Positions 1 through 6,343 of a DNA stretch of 8,908 bases are shown piece by piece. The position numbers and the translations under genes were made by a program. The notes under the pieces are model-generated. The model searched no databases. It saw only the letters and a program-made list of their open reading frames with translations, and was not told the DNA's origin. The DNA lies in NCBI GenBank assembly GCA_021824055.1, contig JAKALV010000130.1, positions 1-8,908 of the forward strand, given 5' to 3'. This DNA is from Acidobacteriota bacterium (GTDB lineage Bacteria > Acidobacteriota > Vicinamibacteria > Vicinamibacterales > SCN-69-37). How positions within the stretch are numbered: position 1 is the stretch's first letter; each line of letters starts with the position of its first letter.

Positions 1-723
1 CGGATCACGGTCGCCGGCGCCGCCGCCAGCCTGCTGGTTGTCGCGGCCCTGGGCGCGTGCGGCCGGTCCTCACGCCCCGCCGAAACGACGTCGGAGACCG
101 CGGCCAAACCAGGCTTGCCGCCGCTTGACACCGGGCCGCCCGCGCGCCTCAAGGTCGTGGCGCTCGGCGACAGCATCACGGCCGGACTCGGCGTGTTTCA
201 GGGTGAGGCCTATCCGGCGCTCCTCCAGGCGAAGCTCGAAGCGGAGGGGTACGCCTGGGAAGTCGTGAACGCGGGTGAGTCGGGCGACACGTCGGCCACC
301 GCGCTGCGCCGCGTGGACTGGCTGCTCGATCCCAACGTTCGCGTGCTGATCGTGGCGGTCGGAGGCAACGACGCGTTGCGCGCCATCCCGCCGAAGTCCA
401 CCCACGGCAACATCGCCGGCATCATCGACAAAGCGCTGGCGAAGGGCGTGGAGGTGCTGTTGGCCGGCATGGAAGCGCCGCCCAACCTCGGTGAGGATTA
501 CGTGGTGGCGTTCCGCAACACGTTCTCGTCCCTGCGCCGCGAGTATCCGGGAATCAAAGTGCTGCCGTTCCTGCTCGACGGCGTGGCCGGCAATCCATCC
601 CTCAACCAGGCCGACGGGATCCACCCGACTGTCGCCGGCCAGCAGATCATCGCCGATCAGCTCTACGAACTGCTGAAGCCGATGGTCGACGACATCGCCA
701 ATCGATCGTCGGGCGGTTCATAG
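1..723 (+). CDS. tesA: TesA-type SGNH/GDSL esterase lipoprotein (5' end missing)
   Basis: The frame is open from the first base, so the N-terminus lies outside the window; 240 residues are visible. A hydrophobic stretch ending in the lipobox LGAC (Cys at residue 20 of the visible part, codon 58-60) predicts a lipoprotein signal peptide, followed by a Pro/Thr-rich linker of about 30 residues and then the SGNH hydrolase domain. Family motifs are all present: block I LGDSIT with nucleophile Ser58, block II SGDTS with oxyanion Gly95, block III GGND (Asn123), and block V DGIH with Asp205 and His208. This matches thioesterase I/lysophospholipase L1 (TesA), which hydrolyses acyl-CoA, lysophospholipids and other esters in the periplasm. 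The stop directly abuts the start of the ABC ATPase gene, so the two are almost certainly co-transcribed. A TTG at 115 could be called as start, but it would discard the signal and lipobox. The fold is certain and the exact substrate unknown. Confidence 0.9.
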   Translation, partial: RITVAGAAASLLVVAALGACGRSSRPAETTSETAAKPGLPPLDTGPPARLKVVALGDSITAGLGVFQGEAYPALLQAKLEAEGYAWEVVNAGESGDTSATALRRVDWLLDPNVRVLIVAVGGNDALRAIPPKSTHGNIAGIIDKALAKGVEVLLAGMEAPPNLGEDYVVAFRNTFSSLRREYPGIKVLPFLLDGVAGNPSLNQADGIHPTVAGQQIIADQLYELLKPMVDDIANRSSGGS

Positions 724-1428
724 ATGATCACGCTCGTCGACGTCTCCCGCACCGTGACGAGCGGCGCGGGCCGGCTCACCATTCTGAAACCGATATCGCT
801 CACGATCCCGCGCGGCCAGTCGGTGGCGATCACCGGCGCATCGGGCAGCGGCAAGTCGACGTTGCTCGGATTGATCGCCGGGCTCGACGCGCCATCGACC
901 GGCCGCATCCTCCTCGATGCGGAAGACATCACCGCGCTCGATGAGGAACGCCTGGCCCGTCTCCGCGGCGCCAAGGTGGGCATCGTCTTTCAGTTCTTCC
1001 ATCTGATTCCGTCGTTGACGGCGCTGGAGAACGTGATGGTGCCGATGGAGATCGCGGGCCGCGCCGATGCCCGGGCGCGCGCGCAGTCGCTCATCGACGA
1101 TGTGGGGCTGCACGGACGCGGGCACCACTATCCGTCGCAGCTGTCCGGCGGCGAGCAGCAGCGCGTGGCCATCGCCCGCGCGCTCGCGAACGATCCGCCG
1201 ATCGTGCTGGCCGACGAGCCGACGGGCAACCTCGACAGCGCCACCGGCCAGCAGGTCATCGACCTGCTCCTGGATGTCAATCGCAAACACGGCCGGACCC
1301 TCGTGCTGGTCACCCATGATCTCGACCTCGCCGCGCGCGCCGACCGCATCGTCCGCCTCAAGGACGGCAGCGTAGTGCATGATGCCCTGAGCTCCGGCGT
1401 CCGGGTGGCCGGCGCCGAGGCGCGCTGA
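724..1428 (+). CDS. ybbA: YbbA/LolD-type ABC transporter ATPase
   Basis: This 234-residue ABC ATPase of the MacB/LolD/YbbA group energises an FtsX-type permease on the cytoplasmic face of the inner membrane. All nucleotide-binding elements are visible: Walker A GASGSGKS (38-45), Q-loop Gln90, signature LSGGEQQR (140-147), Walker B IVLADEP (160-166) with Glu165, and H-loop His198. The DEPTGNLD sequence after Walker B is typical of this group. The ATG at 724 follows the stop codon of the esterase gene with no gap, and the stop is 1 nt before the GTG of the permease gene, so translation of the three is probably coupled. The order esterase-ATPase-double FtsX permease points to YbbA rather than LolD, since no LolC/LolE partner or localisation factor is seen. 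It should act as a dimer with the permease encoded next to it. Confidence 0.93.
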   Translation: MITLVDVSRTVTSGAGRLTILKPISLTIPRGQSVAITGASGSGKSTLLGLIAGLDAPSTGRILLDAEDITALDEERLARLRGAKVGIVFQFFHLIPSLTALENVMVPMEIAGRADARARAQSLIDDVGLHGRGHHYPSQLSGGEQQRVAIARALANDPPIVLADEPTGNLDSATGQQVIDLLLDVNRKHGRTLVLVTHDLDLAARADRIVRLKDGSVVHDALSSGVRVAGAEAR

Positions 1429-1429
1429 C

Positions 1430-3982
1430 GTGGCGTTCGTCCTCCGCATGGCGTGGCGCGAAACGCGCGCGTCGTGGCTGCGCCTGGTTTTCTTCTTTCT
1501 GTGCGTGGCCATCGGCGTGGCCGCGATCATCGCGCTGCGCAGCGTGATTCAGAACGTGCGCGACACCATGACGCGCGAAGCGCGCAGTCTGATCGGCGCC
1601 GATCTTGTGGTGCAGTCGCCGCGTCCGCTCGACGCTGCGTCGGCCGCGCGCCTTGAGGAACTGCTGCAGGGCGTGGTGGTCCGCGGCCGCGCGGAAGTGA
1701 TTCAGACGATGACGATGATGCGGCCGGCCGACGGGGTGGGGCTGCGGACGGCGCGCATGGCGGAGTTGCGTGGCGTCGACGCGGCTTATCCGTTCTACGG
1801 CACGATGACGCTCGCCAGTGGGCGCCCGTACTCACACGACTTGCTGGCGGATCACGGCGCGATCGTGCAGCCCGATGTCCTGGCCCAGCTGGGCCTGCGC
1901 GTGGGCGACACGCTCATCCTGGCCGGCACGCCGTTTGTCATTCGCGACGTGCTGACGCGCGAGAAGGTCCAGCAGAGCGGCGGCATCGCCTTCGGTCCGC
2001 GTGTCTACATCGACCTGGCCGCGCTGCGTGCGCTGCCCGTGCTCGGCTTTGGCAGCCGTGCCACCTACCAGCGCCTGTTCAAGGTGGGTGATGCGGGCTT
2101 GGACGACACCACAAGGCAACTGCGGAGCGCGTTCCGGCGAACGACGACGAGCGTGCAGTCGTGGCACACGCTGCAGGATCGGCTGGGCCGCGCGTTGACG
2201 GTCGGCGAGAACTATCTCAGCCTCGTGGGCTTCGTGATCGTTGTCCTGGGCGGCATCGGCGTCTGGAGCGTCACGCGCGTGTTCGTGCAGCAGAAGTTGA
2301 AATCGATCGCGGTCCTCAAGTGCGTGGGGGCGTCGTCCGGGCAGGTGCTCGGCACGTATGTGCTGCAGATCCTGGCGTTGGGGGCGTCGGGCTGCGCGAT
2401 GGGCGCGGCGATCAGCGCGGTGGCGCTGGCGGCGATTCCGCAGCGGGTTCTGACGGCCCTCAGCGTGGAAGCCGTGCATCTGACCTGGTCGGCGGTGCTG
2501 CAGGGCAGCGCGGTGGGATTGCTGGTCTCGCTGCTGTTTGCGCTCGTGCCGCTCATGGAGATCCGCCGCGTCAAGCCGCTGCTGTTGATGCGCGCCGATA
2601 CGGTGACCACGGCGCGCACGCGCGACTGGCGCTCGGTTGGGGTGGCGGCCCTGATCGGCCTCGCGCTGTCCGCCGTGGCCGTCTGGCAGGCGGGCTCGCT
2701 CAAGGCCGGCGCGTACGCGTCGGGCGGCCTCGCGGTCGTGGCGCTCGCGCTTCACCTGGCCAGCCGGCTGCTGGTGCGCGGCGTGGCGCCGCTGACGCGG
2801 TCAACGCGATTCTCGCTCCGTCACGCCATGGTCAGCCTGGGCCGTCCGGGGAACCAGACGCGCGTCATCCTCATGGCCGTCGGCCTTGGAGCATTCTTCA
2901 TCCTGGCGATCCGCGTGTTGCAGGCGAATCTGCTGACGGAGTTCTCGGTGGAAGCGGGCAGGAACTCGCCCGACCTGGTGCTGATCGATGTCCAGACGGA
3001 CCAGGTCGACGGCGTGACGGCGCTGGCGCGGAAGTACGCCACCGAGGCGCCGCGCATCGTGCCCATGATGCGCGCCAGGGTCATCGGCGTGTCCGGCCGG
3101 CGCGTGCAGCTGGCGAACACGGACGCCGTACGCCGGCACGGGAGCCTCGGACGCGAGTACGGCATCACCTACCGCAACGTCCTCGAGGACAACGAGCGGA
3201 TCACCGCCGGCACGTTCTGGCATGACGCCCTGCCGGCGACCGGCACGCCCGACGGACTGGACGCGGAGGTTTCGATCGAGCAGAGCCTGCACGATCAGCA
3301 GGATCTCGACATCGGCGACGAGATCCGGTTCGACCTGGCGGGGAAGGTGGTTCGCGCGCGGGTGACCAGCATTCGCAAGGTCACCTGGGATAACACGCAG
3401 AACGGCGGCTTCATGTTCGTCTTCCGGCCCGGACCGATTGAGCGGGCGCCGCATTCGTTTCTGGCCTTCATTCTGGGCGCGGGCGATGCGGCGGCGCGCG
3501 CGGGCCTGCAGCGCGAGCTGGCGATCTCGTTCCCGAATGTCTCGGCGATCGACGTGCGCGACGTGCTGCGCACGATTCAGGACGTGCTCGGCAATGTGAC
3601 GCTCGGCGTGACGATGGTCGGCGGCGTCACGCTGTTCAGCGGCGTCCTGATTCTGATTGGCGCCGTGGCCATGACCAAGTTTCAGCGGCTGTACGAAGCG
3701 GCGATCTATCGCACGCTGGGCGCCGGCACCTGGCGGCTGGCCTCGATGGTGGCCATTGAGTATGGCGTGCTCGGCGCGCTGGCCGGCGTGCTGGGCGCGG
3801 CCGGGGCGATGGGGTTATCGTATGCGGTCAGCCGCAACCTGCTCGATATCGCCTGGCACCCATCGCTGATGTTGCTCGTGTTGGGAGTGGCCGGCACGAC
3901 GGCGCTCGTGGCCGTCGTCGGACTGGTGTCGAGCATTGATGTGCTGGTACGAAAGCCGCTTGGAACATTGCGGGCGGAGTAG
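1430..3982 (+). CDS. ybbP: YbbP-type double-FtsX ABC transporter permease
   Basis: An 850-residue inner-membrane permease with the duplicated FtsX layout of YbbP. A first membrane segment (about 17-38) is followed by a large periplasmic region (about 45-255). FtsX domain one (about 264-385) contains the coupling-type motif KLKSIAVLKCVGAS (289-302). Further hydrophobic segments lie near 402-420, 428-448 and 477-498. A second periplasmic region (about 505-720) and a second FtsX domain (727-845) follow, the latter with the equivalent motif LYEAAIYRTLGAG (754-766). About ten membrane segments are expected, and the tail KPLGTLRAE is typical of YbbP C-termini, so the protein looks complete. The GTG at 1430 is 1 nt after the ATPase stop; an in-frame ATG at 1448 (residue 7) is an alternative that removes only six residues. 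It should pair with the upstream ATPase as a MacB-like machine that moves or extracts a hydrophobic substrate without necessarily forming a channel. The substrate is not identifiable from sequence. Confidence 0.92.
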   Translation: MAFVLRMAWRETRASWLRLVFFFLCVAIGVAAIIALRSVIQNVRDTMTREARSLIGADLVVQSPRPLDAASAARLEELLQGVVVRGRAEVIQTMTMMRPADGVGLRTARMAELRGVDAAYPFYGTMTLASGRPYSHDLLADHGAIVQPDVLAQLGLRVGDTLILAGTPFVIRDVLTREKVQQSGGIAFGPRVYIDLAALRALPVLGFGSRATYQRLFKVGDAGLDDTTRQLRSAFRRTTTSVQSWHTLQDRLGRALTVGENYLSLVGFVIVVLGGIGVWSVTRVFVQQKLKSIAVLKCVGASSGQVLGTYVLQILALGASGCAMGAAISAVALAAIPQRVLTALSVEAVHLTWSAVLQGSAVGLLVSLLFALVPLMEIRRVKPLLLMRADTVTTARTRDWRSVGVAALIGLALSAVAVWQAGSLKAGAYASGGLAVVALALHLASRLLVRGVAPLTRSTRFSLRHAMVSLGRPGNQTRVILMAVGLGAFFILAIRVLQANLLTEFSVEAGRNSPDLVLIDVQTDQVDGVTALARKYATEAPRIVPMMRARVIGVSGRRVQLANTDAVRRHGSLGREYGITYRNVLEDNERITAGTFWHDALPATGTPDGLDAEVSIEQSLHDQQDLDIGDEIRFDLAGKVVRARVTSIRKVTWDNTQNGGFMFVFRPGPIERAPHSFLAFILGAGDAAARAGLQRELAISFPNVSAIDVRDVLRTIQDVLGNVTLGVTMVGGVTLFSGVLILIGAVAMTKFQRLYEAAIYRTLGAGTWRLASMVAIEYGVLGALAGVLGAAGAMGLSYAVSRNLLDIAWHPSLMLLVLGVAGTTALVAVVGLVSSIDVLVRKPLGTLRAE

Positions 3983-4107
3983 CGGGACCGTGGGACGCGG
4001 ATCGCATTCACGCCGCGTTCCGGGGCGACCGCGAGGAGACCAAGCGCGATCTGGGTGGGTTGCTGGGCGGATTGGGTAATTTGATCGGCGGCGACCGGTC
4101 GGACTAA
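3940..4107 (+). pseudogene. startless coding-like frame, possible gene remnant
   Basis: Between the permease stop and the zinc-finger gene, frame 1 stays open from after a TGA at 3937 to a TAA at 4105. From about 3991 it reads like the end of a small soluble protein: basic/acidic helix-like residues (FRGDREETKRDLGG) and then a Gly/Leu-rich end (GLLGGLGNLIGGDRSD). Third codon positions are strongly G/C, as in the real genes. No ATG or GTG, and no TTG before 4057, occurs in this frame, and its first part overlaps the permease gene in another frame, so it cannot be an ordinary gene. It could be the 3' remnant of a decayed gene, a small protein using ATT or another rare start, or chance in GC-rich DNA. 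I do not recognise the sequence. Confidence 0.25.
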
Positions 4108-4121
4108 ACTTGCGGGATACC

Positions 4122-4484
4122 GTGACTGCCGCCCCGCTTACAGACGCCACGCTCGCTCACCTCAAGGACATGCTCCTGCGCAAGCGCGGCGAGATCCTCG
4201 CCGCCTCGACCGGATCGAGGGCCATCCCGGCTTCGGCCGACGTGAACAGCCGGCAGGGCGATATGGCCGATCAGGCGAGCGGGACCAATGAAGTCGAGAT
4301 CCAGCTCAAGCTGAAGCAGACCGACGCCAAGATCCTGCAGGCGATCGAAGAAGCGCTCTACCGGCTCGAGAAGGGCGTGTACGGCCTGTGCCGCGACTGC
4401 GGCGACCCCATTGCGTCGGCTCGCCTCGAGGCCATTCCGTGGACGCGCGTGTGCATTACCTGCAAGCAGAAACAGAATGCGTAG
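4122..4484 (+). CDS. DksA/TraR-family zinc-finger regulator
   Basis: A 120-residue protein (from the GTG at 4122) of the DksA/TraR C4 zinc-finger family, which enters the RNA polymerase secondary channel and alters transcription initiation, in several cases together with ppGpp. The finger CRDC...CITC is complete (Cys90, Cys93, Cys111, Cys114) with the typical RLEAIP between the pairs. Upstream are two helical stretches, about 6-28 and 56-84, forming the expected coiled coil. The turn between them carries DMADQAS (Asp47, Asp50, Ala52), which matches the DxxDxA tip of DksA needed for activity on polymerase. It is shorter than E. coli DksA (151) and longer than TraR (about 73), as in many DksA-like proteins. 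A TTG at 4110 would add four residues; neither start has a clear ribosome binding site, and GTG is preferred only by codon type. The next gene follows after 17 nt, probably in one operon. Confidence 0.9.
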   Translation: MTAAPLTDATLAHLKDMLLRKRGEILAASTGSRAIPASADVNSRQGDMADQASGTNEVEIQLKLKQTDAKILQAIEEALYRLEKGVYGLCRDCGDPIASARLEAIPWTRVCITCKQKQNA

Positions 4485-4490
4485 CAGCCT

Positions 4491-4494
4491 GGAG
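4491..4494 (+). promoter_or_regulatory. ribosome binding site deciding the start at 4502
   Basis: GGAG lies 7 nt before the GTG at 4502, just after the stop of the zinc-finger gene. It supports this start for the ferritin-like gene over any upstream in-frame start inside the preceding gene. Confidence 0.6.
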
Positions 4495-4501
4495 CCCTCC
4501 C

Positions 4502-4990
4502 GTGAAGACTGACGATCTCGCTCTGCTGCAGGAACTGTATCGCGACAAGCTGACCCTGCGGCATCGCCACGTGGCGGTGGCCTGCCTGGTGAGCGACTAC
4601 GAGTTCAACAACGCCTATCAGTACGTGATCAACCGCGAAGACACACACCTGAAGTGGCTCGAGGCGGCGATCGTGGAGTGTGGCGGGACGCCGGGCACGG
4701 TGGCCGAGCCGACGGTGACGGCCGCGGCCGGCAAGAAGAACGAGAAATTCCTGCCGCTGGTCGCTGAAGATGCGCGCCTGTCGCAGGAATTGGTCGCGCG
4801 GTGGAAACCGCGCGCGGCGGGGATCCACAGCGAGCGGCACCGCAAGCTCGTCGGCGTGATCCTCGGCGAAACGCTCGAGCAGAAGCGCTTCTTTGACCAG
4901 ATCGGCGCGGGCCAGGATGATTTGCTGGGCCGCCGCATGGCCGGCGCGTCCACGGGCGACGGCGTCATGCCCGTCCGTTGGCGAGAGTAG
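4502..4990 (+). CDS. helical protein with ferritin-like features, function unknown
   Basis: The 162-residue product has no signal peptide or membrane segment and looks mostly helical, with four long amphipathic stretches at about 5-28, 32-60, 83-101 and 108-134, as in a four-helix bundle. Possible metal ligands are spaced as in ferritin-like di-iron proteins: Glu34 and then E46xxH49 with Glu54 in the second helix, Glu89 and Glu96 in the third, His109, Glu111 and His113 at the start of the fourth, and E123xxE126 further along. The second ExxH expected of classical di-iron carboxylate proteins is not present, so metal binding is not assured. The low-complexity link TVTAAAGKK (71-79) separates the helix pairs. 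The gene sits 17 nt after the zinc-finger regulator and overlaps folK by 13 nt, so it belongs to that transcription unit. I can place it in a ferritin-like fold only tentatively; its role is unknown. Confidence 0.8.
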   Translation: MKTDDLALLQELYRDKLTLRHRHVAVACLVSDYEFNNAYQYVINREDTHLKWLEAAIVECGGTPGTVAEPTVTAAAGKKNEKFLPLVAEDARLSQELVARWKPRAAGIHSERHRKLVGVILGETLEQKRFFDQIGAGQDDLLGRRMAGASTGDGVMPVRWRE

Positions 4991-5430
4991 CCACCACCGT
5001 CGCGATCGCGCTCGGGTCGAATGTCGGCGACCGGCACGCGCACCTCCACCATGCGGTCGAACGCCTCTCCACGCTGCTGACCAACCTGCGCGTCTCTCAT
5101 TTTATTGAGTCCGAACCGGTTGATGTCCCAGAGCCCCAGCCGCCATATCTGAACGGCGCGACGGTAGGGGAGACCACGCTGTCCGCGCGCGAACTGCTGG
5201 ACGCGCTCATGGCGATCGAGCGCGAGCGCGGCCGGACCCGCGTGACCGCACGCGCGCCGCGAACGCTCGATCTTGATCTGATCCTCTACGGAGACGCGAT
5301 CATCAACGCCGGCGGCCTGATCGTCCCGCATCCGCGCTTTCGCGAGCGCGCGTTCGTGGTCGATCCACTGAAGCAGATCGCGCCGGAGCTGGTCGACCCC
5401 GTCACCGGCCAGCGCATGGACCAGCTGTAG
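4978..5430 (+). CDS. folK: 6-hydroxymethyl-7,8-dihydropterin pyrophosphokinase (HPPK)
   Basis: This cytoplasmic enzyme transfers pyrophosphate from ATP to 6-hydroxymethyl-7,8-dihydropterin, the step before dihydropteroate synthase in folate synthesis. The 150-residue protein has the family landmarks in order: N-terminal ALGSNVGDR (11-19), PYLNGA (56-61) for pterin binding, the signature APRTLDLDLILYGD (93-106) with magnesium-binding Asp98 and Asp100, and VPHPRFRERAFV (116-127) near the C-terminus. Length is close to the 159 residues of the E. coli enzyme. The only start that keeps the first beta strand (TVAIALGSN) is a TTG at 4978, inside the end of the preceding gene, with a 13-nt overlap and no strong ribosome binding site. 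Translation is therefore probably coupled to the upstream gene. Other folate genes are not in the window. Confidence 0.95.
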   Translation: MARVATTVAIALGSNVGDRHAHLHHAVERLSTLLTNLRVSHFIESEPVDVPEPQPPYLNGATVGETTLSARELLDALMAIERERGRTRVTARAPRTLDLDLILYGDAIINAGGLIVPHPRFRERAFVVDPLKQIAPELVDPVTGQRMDQL

Positions 5431-5464
5431 GCCGCACGCGCCCTGGTCACACGCGCCCTCGTCG

Positions 5465-5486
5465 CCGGAGGACTTCAGCCTTCCGG
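5465..5486 (+). terminator. weak hairpin after folK
   Basis: CCGGAGG and CCTTCCGG can pair over seven positions (one G-U) around an 8-nt loop in the 76-nt gap after folK. The sequence after it has no run of T, only GTTAACTT, so it may be a weak terminator, a leader structure for the next gene, or incidental. Confidence 0.25.
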
Positions 5487-5506
5487 AGTCGTGTTAACTT
5501 CTGGCC

Positions 5507-5809
5507 ATGATCATGACAGTCTTTCGTTCCCGCCTCAGACCTGAGGCTCAAGACGAGTACATGCAGTGGGCGGCGCGCATGAGCGAGCTCGCGAAAGCGA
5601 TGCCCGGCTACATCTCGCACAAGACGTTCATCGCGCCGGATGGCGAGCGCTGCACGATCGCCGAATTCGACACAGAAGAGCACCTGCGCGCGTGGTCGAC
5701 ACACCCCGAGCATGTCGAGGCCAAGAAGAAAGGGCGCGCGTCGTTCTATTCCGAGTACGACATCAAGGTCGGCGCTGTGCAGCGGTCCCACACGTTTCCA
5801 AAGTCCTGA
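5507..5809 (+). CDS. ABM-domain (antibiotic biosynthesis monooxygenase-like) protein
   Basis: A 100-residue single-domain protein of the dimeric alpha/beta-barrel ABM superfamily. The order fits: a first beta strand MIMTVFRSRL, a long helix (about 13-31), the strand pair around GYISHKTFIAPDGERCTIAEF (34-54), a helix with HLRAWSTHPEH (59-69) and a final YSEYDIKVG strand (81-89). His66 and His69 with Trp63 are the most conserved-looking positions of this subgroup. Such proteins range from cofactor-free oxygenases to haem-degrading enzymes and quinol oxygenases, and many have no known substrate. Nothing here distinguishes among these. Two start codons, ATG at 5507 and ATG at 5513, lie close together and neither has a well-placed ribosome binding site. 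The gene is 76 nt after folK and ends 16 nt before the convergent cupredoxin gene. No catalytic role can be assigned. Confidence 0.85.
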   Translation: MIMTVFRSRLRPEAQDEYMQWAARMSELAKAMPGYISHKTFIAPDGERCTIAEFDTEEHLRAWSTHPEHVEAKKKGRASFYSEYDIKVGAVQRSHTFPKS

Positions 5810-5825
5810 CCAGGCACGGCTGAGC

Positions 5826-6287
5826 CTACTGGACGATCAGCCTGCCCCGCGCGCCCGCGGCGAAATGCCCGGGAAACGTGCACAGGAACGGGTAATTGCC
5901 GCGCGCCGACGGAACGGTGAACACCACCTCGGTGCTCTCCCCGTTGCCGATCAGTGACGTCGAGGCGATGATCTCACGCGTGAGAGCCGGCGGAATGTAG
6001 TCGGTTCCGGCCGACCTGGCCGCGGCCTCATCGAACACGATCTGGTTGCTGCCGGCTTTGAGGAGCACGAAGTTGTGGGCCATCGCGGCTCTGGGCGCCG
6101 TGCCGATCGCCAGCAGCCGCACGCGGAGGACCTCGCCGGGCCTGGCGGCGATGTCGGTCACGCTGAATTTCATCTCATCGCTGGCCGTGATCGTGATCGT
6201 GCGGGTGGGCCCGAAGGCCCGTGCCGATGCCGAGACAAGGGGAAGCAGTACCGCGAACCACAGGACCACGCGAAACCTGGTGGGCAT
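5826..6287 (-). CDS. azurin-like secreted cupredoxin
   Basis: A 153-residue precursor of a type 1 (blue) copper protein. The signal peptide covers residues 1-24 (hydrophobic VVLWFAVLLPLVSA, cleavage after ASARA). The mature part follows azurin closely: ITITASDEMKFSV, then AHNFVLL with copper ligand His71, DYIPPAL, SLIGNGESTEVVFTV, and YPFLCTFPGH with ligands Cys136 and His141. Azurins normally have Met four residues after that His; here the position is Gly145 within FAAGARG, so the axial methionine is absent. The azurin disulphide cysteines are also missing, since Cys136 is the only mature cysteine. It is probably a periplasmic electron carrier or copper-binding protein, divergent from a cytochrome c gene 56 bp away. 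The ATG at 6287 is chosen because GGAG (as CTCC, 6295-6298) lies 7 nt upstream and it places the signal peptide at the N-terminus; a GTG at 6317 would add ten residues in front. Confidence 0.92.
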   Translation of the reverse strand: MPTRFRVVLWFAVLLPLVSASARAFGPTRTITITASDEMKFSVTDIAARPGEVLRVRLLAIGTAPRAAMAHNFVLLKAGSNQIVFDEAAARSAGTDYIPPALTREIIASTSLIGNGESTEVVFTVPSARGNYPFLCTFPGHFAAGARGRLIVQ

Positions 6288-6343
6288 TGATGCGCTCCAA
6301 CCGCCATGAGCGGTCACGATATACTCGGCCGATACGAGGCTGT
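6288..6343. promoter_or_regulatory. shared divergent promoter region with small inverted repeat
   Basis: The 56 bp between the cupredoxin and cytochrome starts must hold the control signals of both unless they are read through from elsewhere. ACCGC-CATGA-GCGGT (6300-6314) is a perfect 5-bp inverted repeat and a possible operator. Next to it GATATACT (6318-6325) is the most AT-rich spot and gives a -10-like TATACT on + and TATATC on -. No good -35 box is visible for either. Confidence 0.35.
6295..6298 (-). promoter_or_regulatory. ribosome binding site of the cupredoxin gene
   Basis: GGAG on the - strand, 7 nt before the ATG at 6287. It decides this start over the GTG at 6317. Confidence 0.65.

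Noticed and set aside
115..117. TTG as the start of the esterase gene
   Set aside because: The frame is open to the window edge and upstream codons encode a lipoprotein signal with lipobox, so the true start is outside the window.
718..1530. Long open frame on the - strand opposite the ABC ATPase gene
   Set aside because: It is antisense to a gene with all ABC motifs, is rich in Arg, Ala and His in the way GC-rich shadow frames are, and has no recognisable domain.
1832..2755. Open frame of about 300 codons on the - strand inside the permease gene
   Set aside because: Extreme Arg/His/Gln/Ala composition and no domain; it mirrors the codon bias of the true permease frame.
2161..3225. Open frame of about 350 codons on the + strand overlapping the permease gene in another frame
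   Set aside because: Very Arg/Gly/Ala-rich with no motif, while the permease frame holds continuous FtsX homology.
4388..4501. Upstream extension of the ferritin-like gene into the zinc-finger gene
   Set aside because: The extension would lie over the conserved zinc finger coding region, while GGAG 7 nt before the GTG at 4502 gives a better start.
5435..5459. 10-bp direct repeat CACGCGCCCT with a 5-bp spacer after folK
   Set aside because: Too short and too GC-rich to separate from chance; no third copy nearby and no associated gene end or mobile element.
6221..6343. Upstream extension of the cytochrome gene
   Set aside because: It would overlap the divergent cupredoxin gene and bury the signal peptide; the ATG at 6344 has GAGG upstream and puts the signal at the N-terminus.
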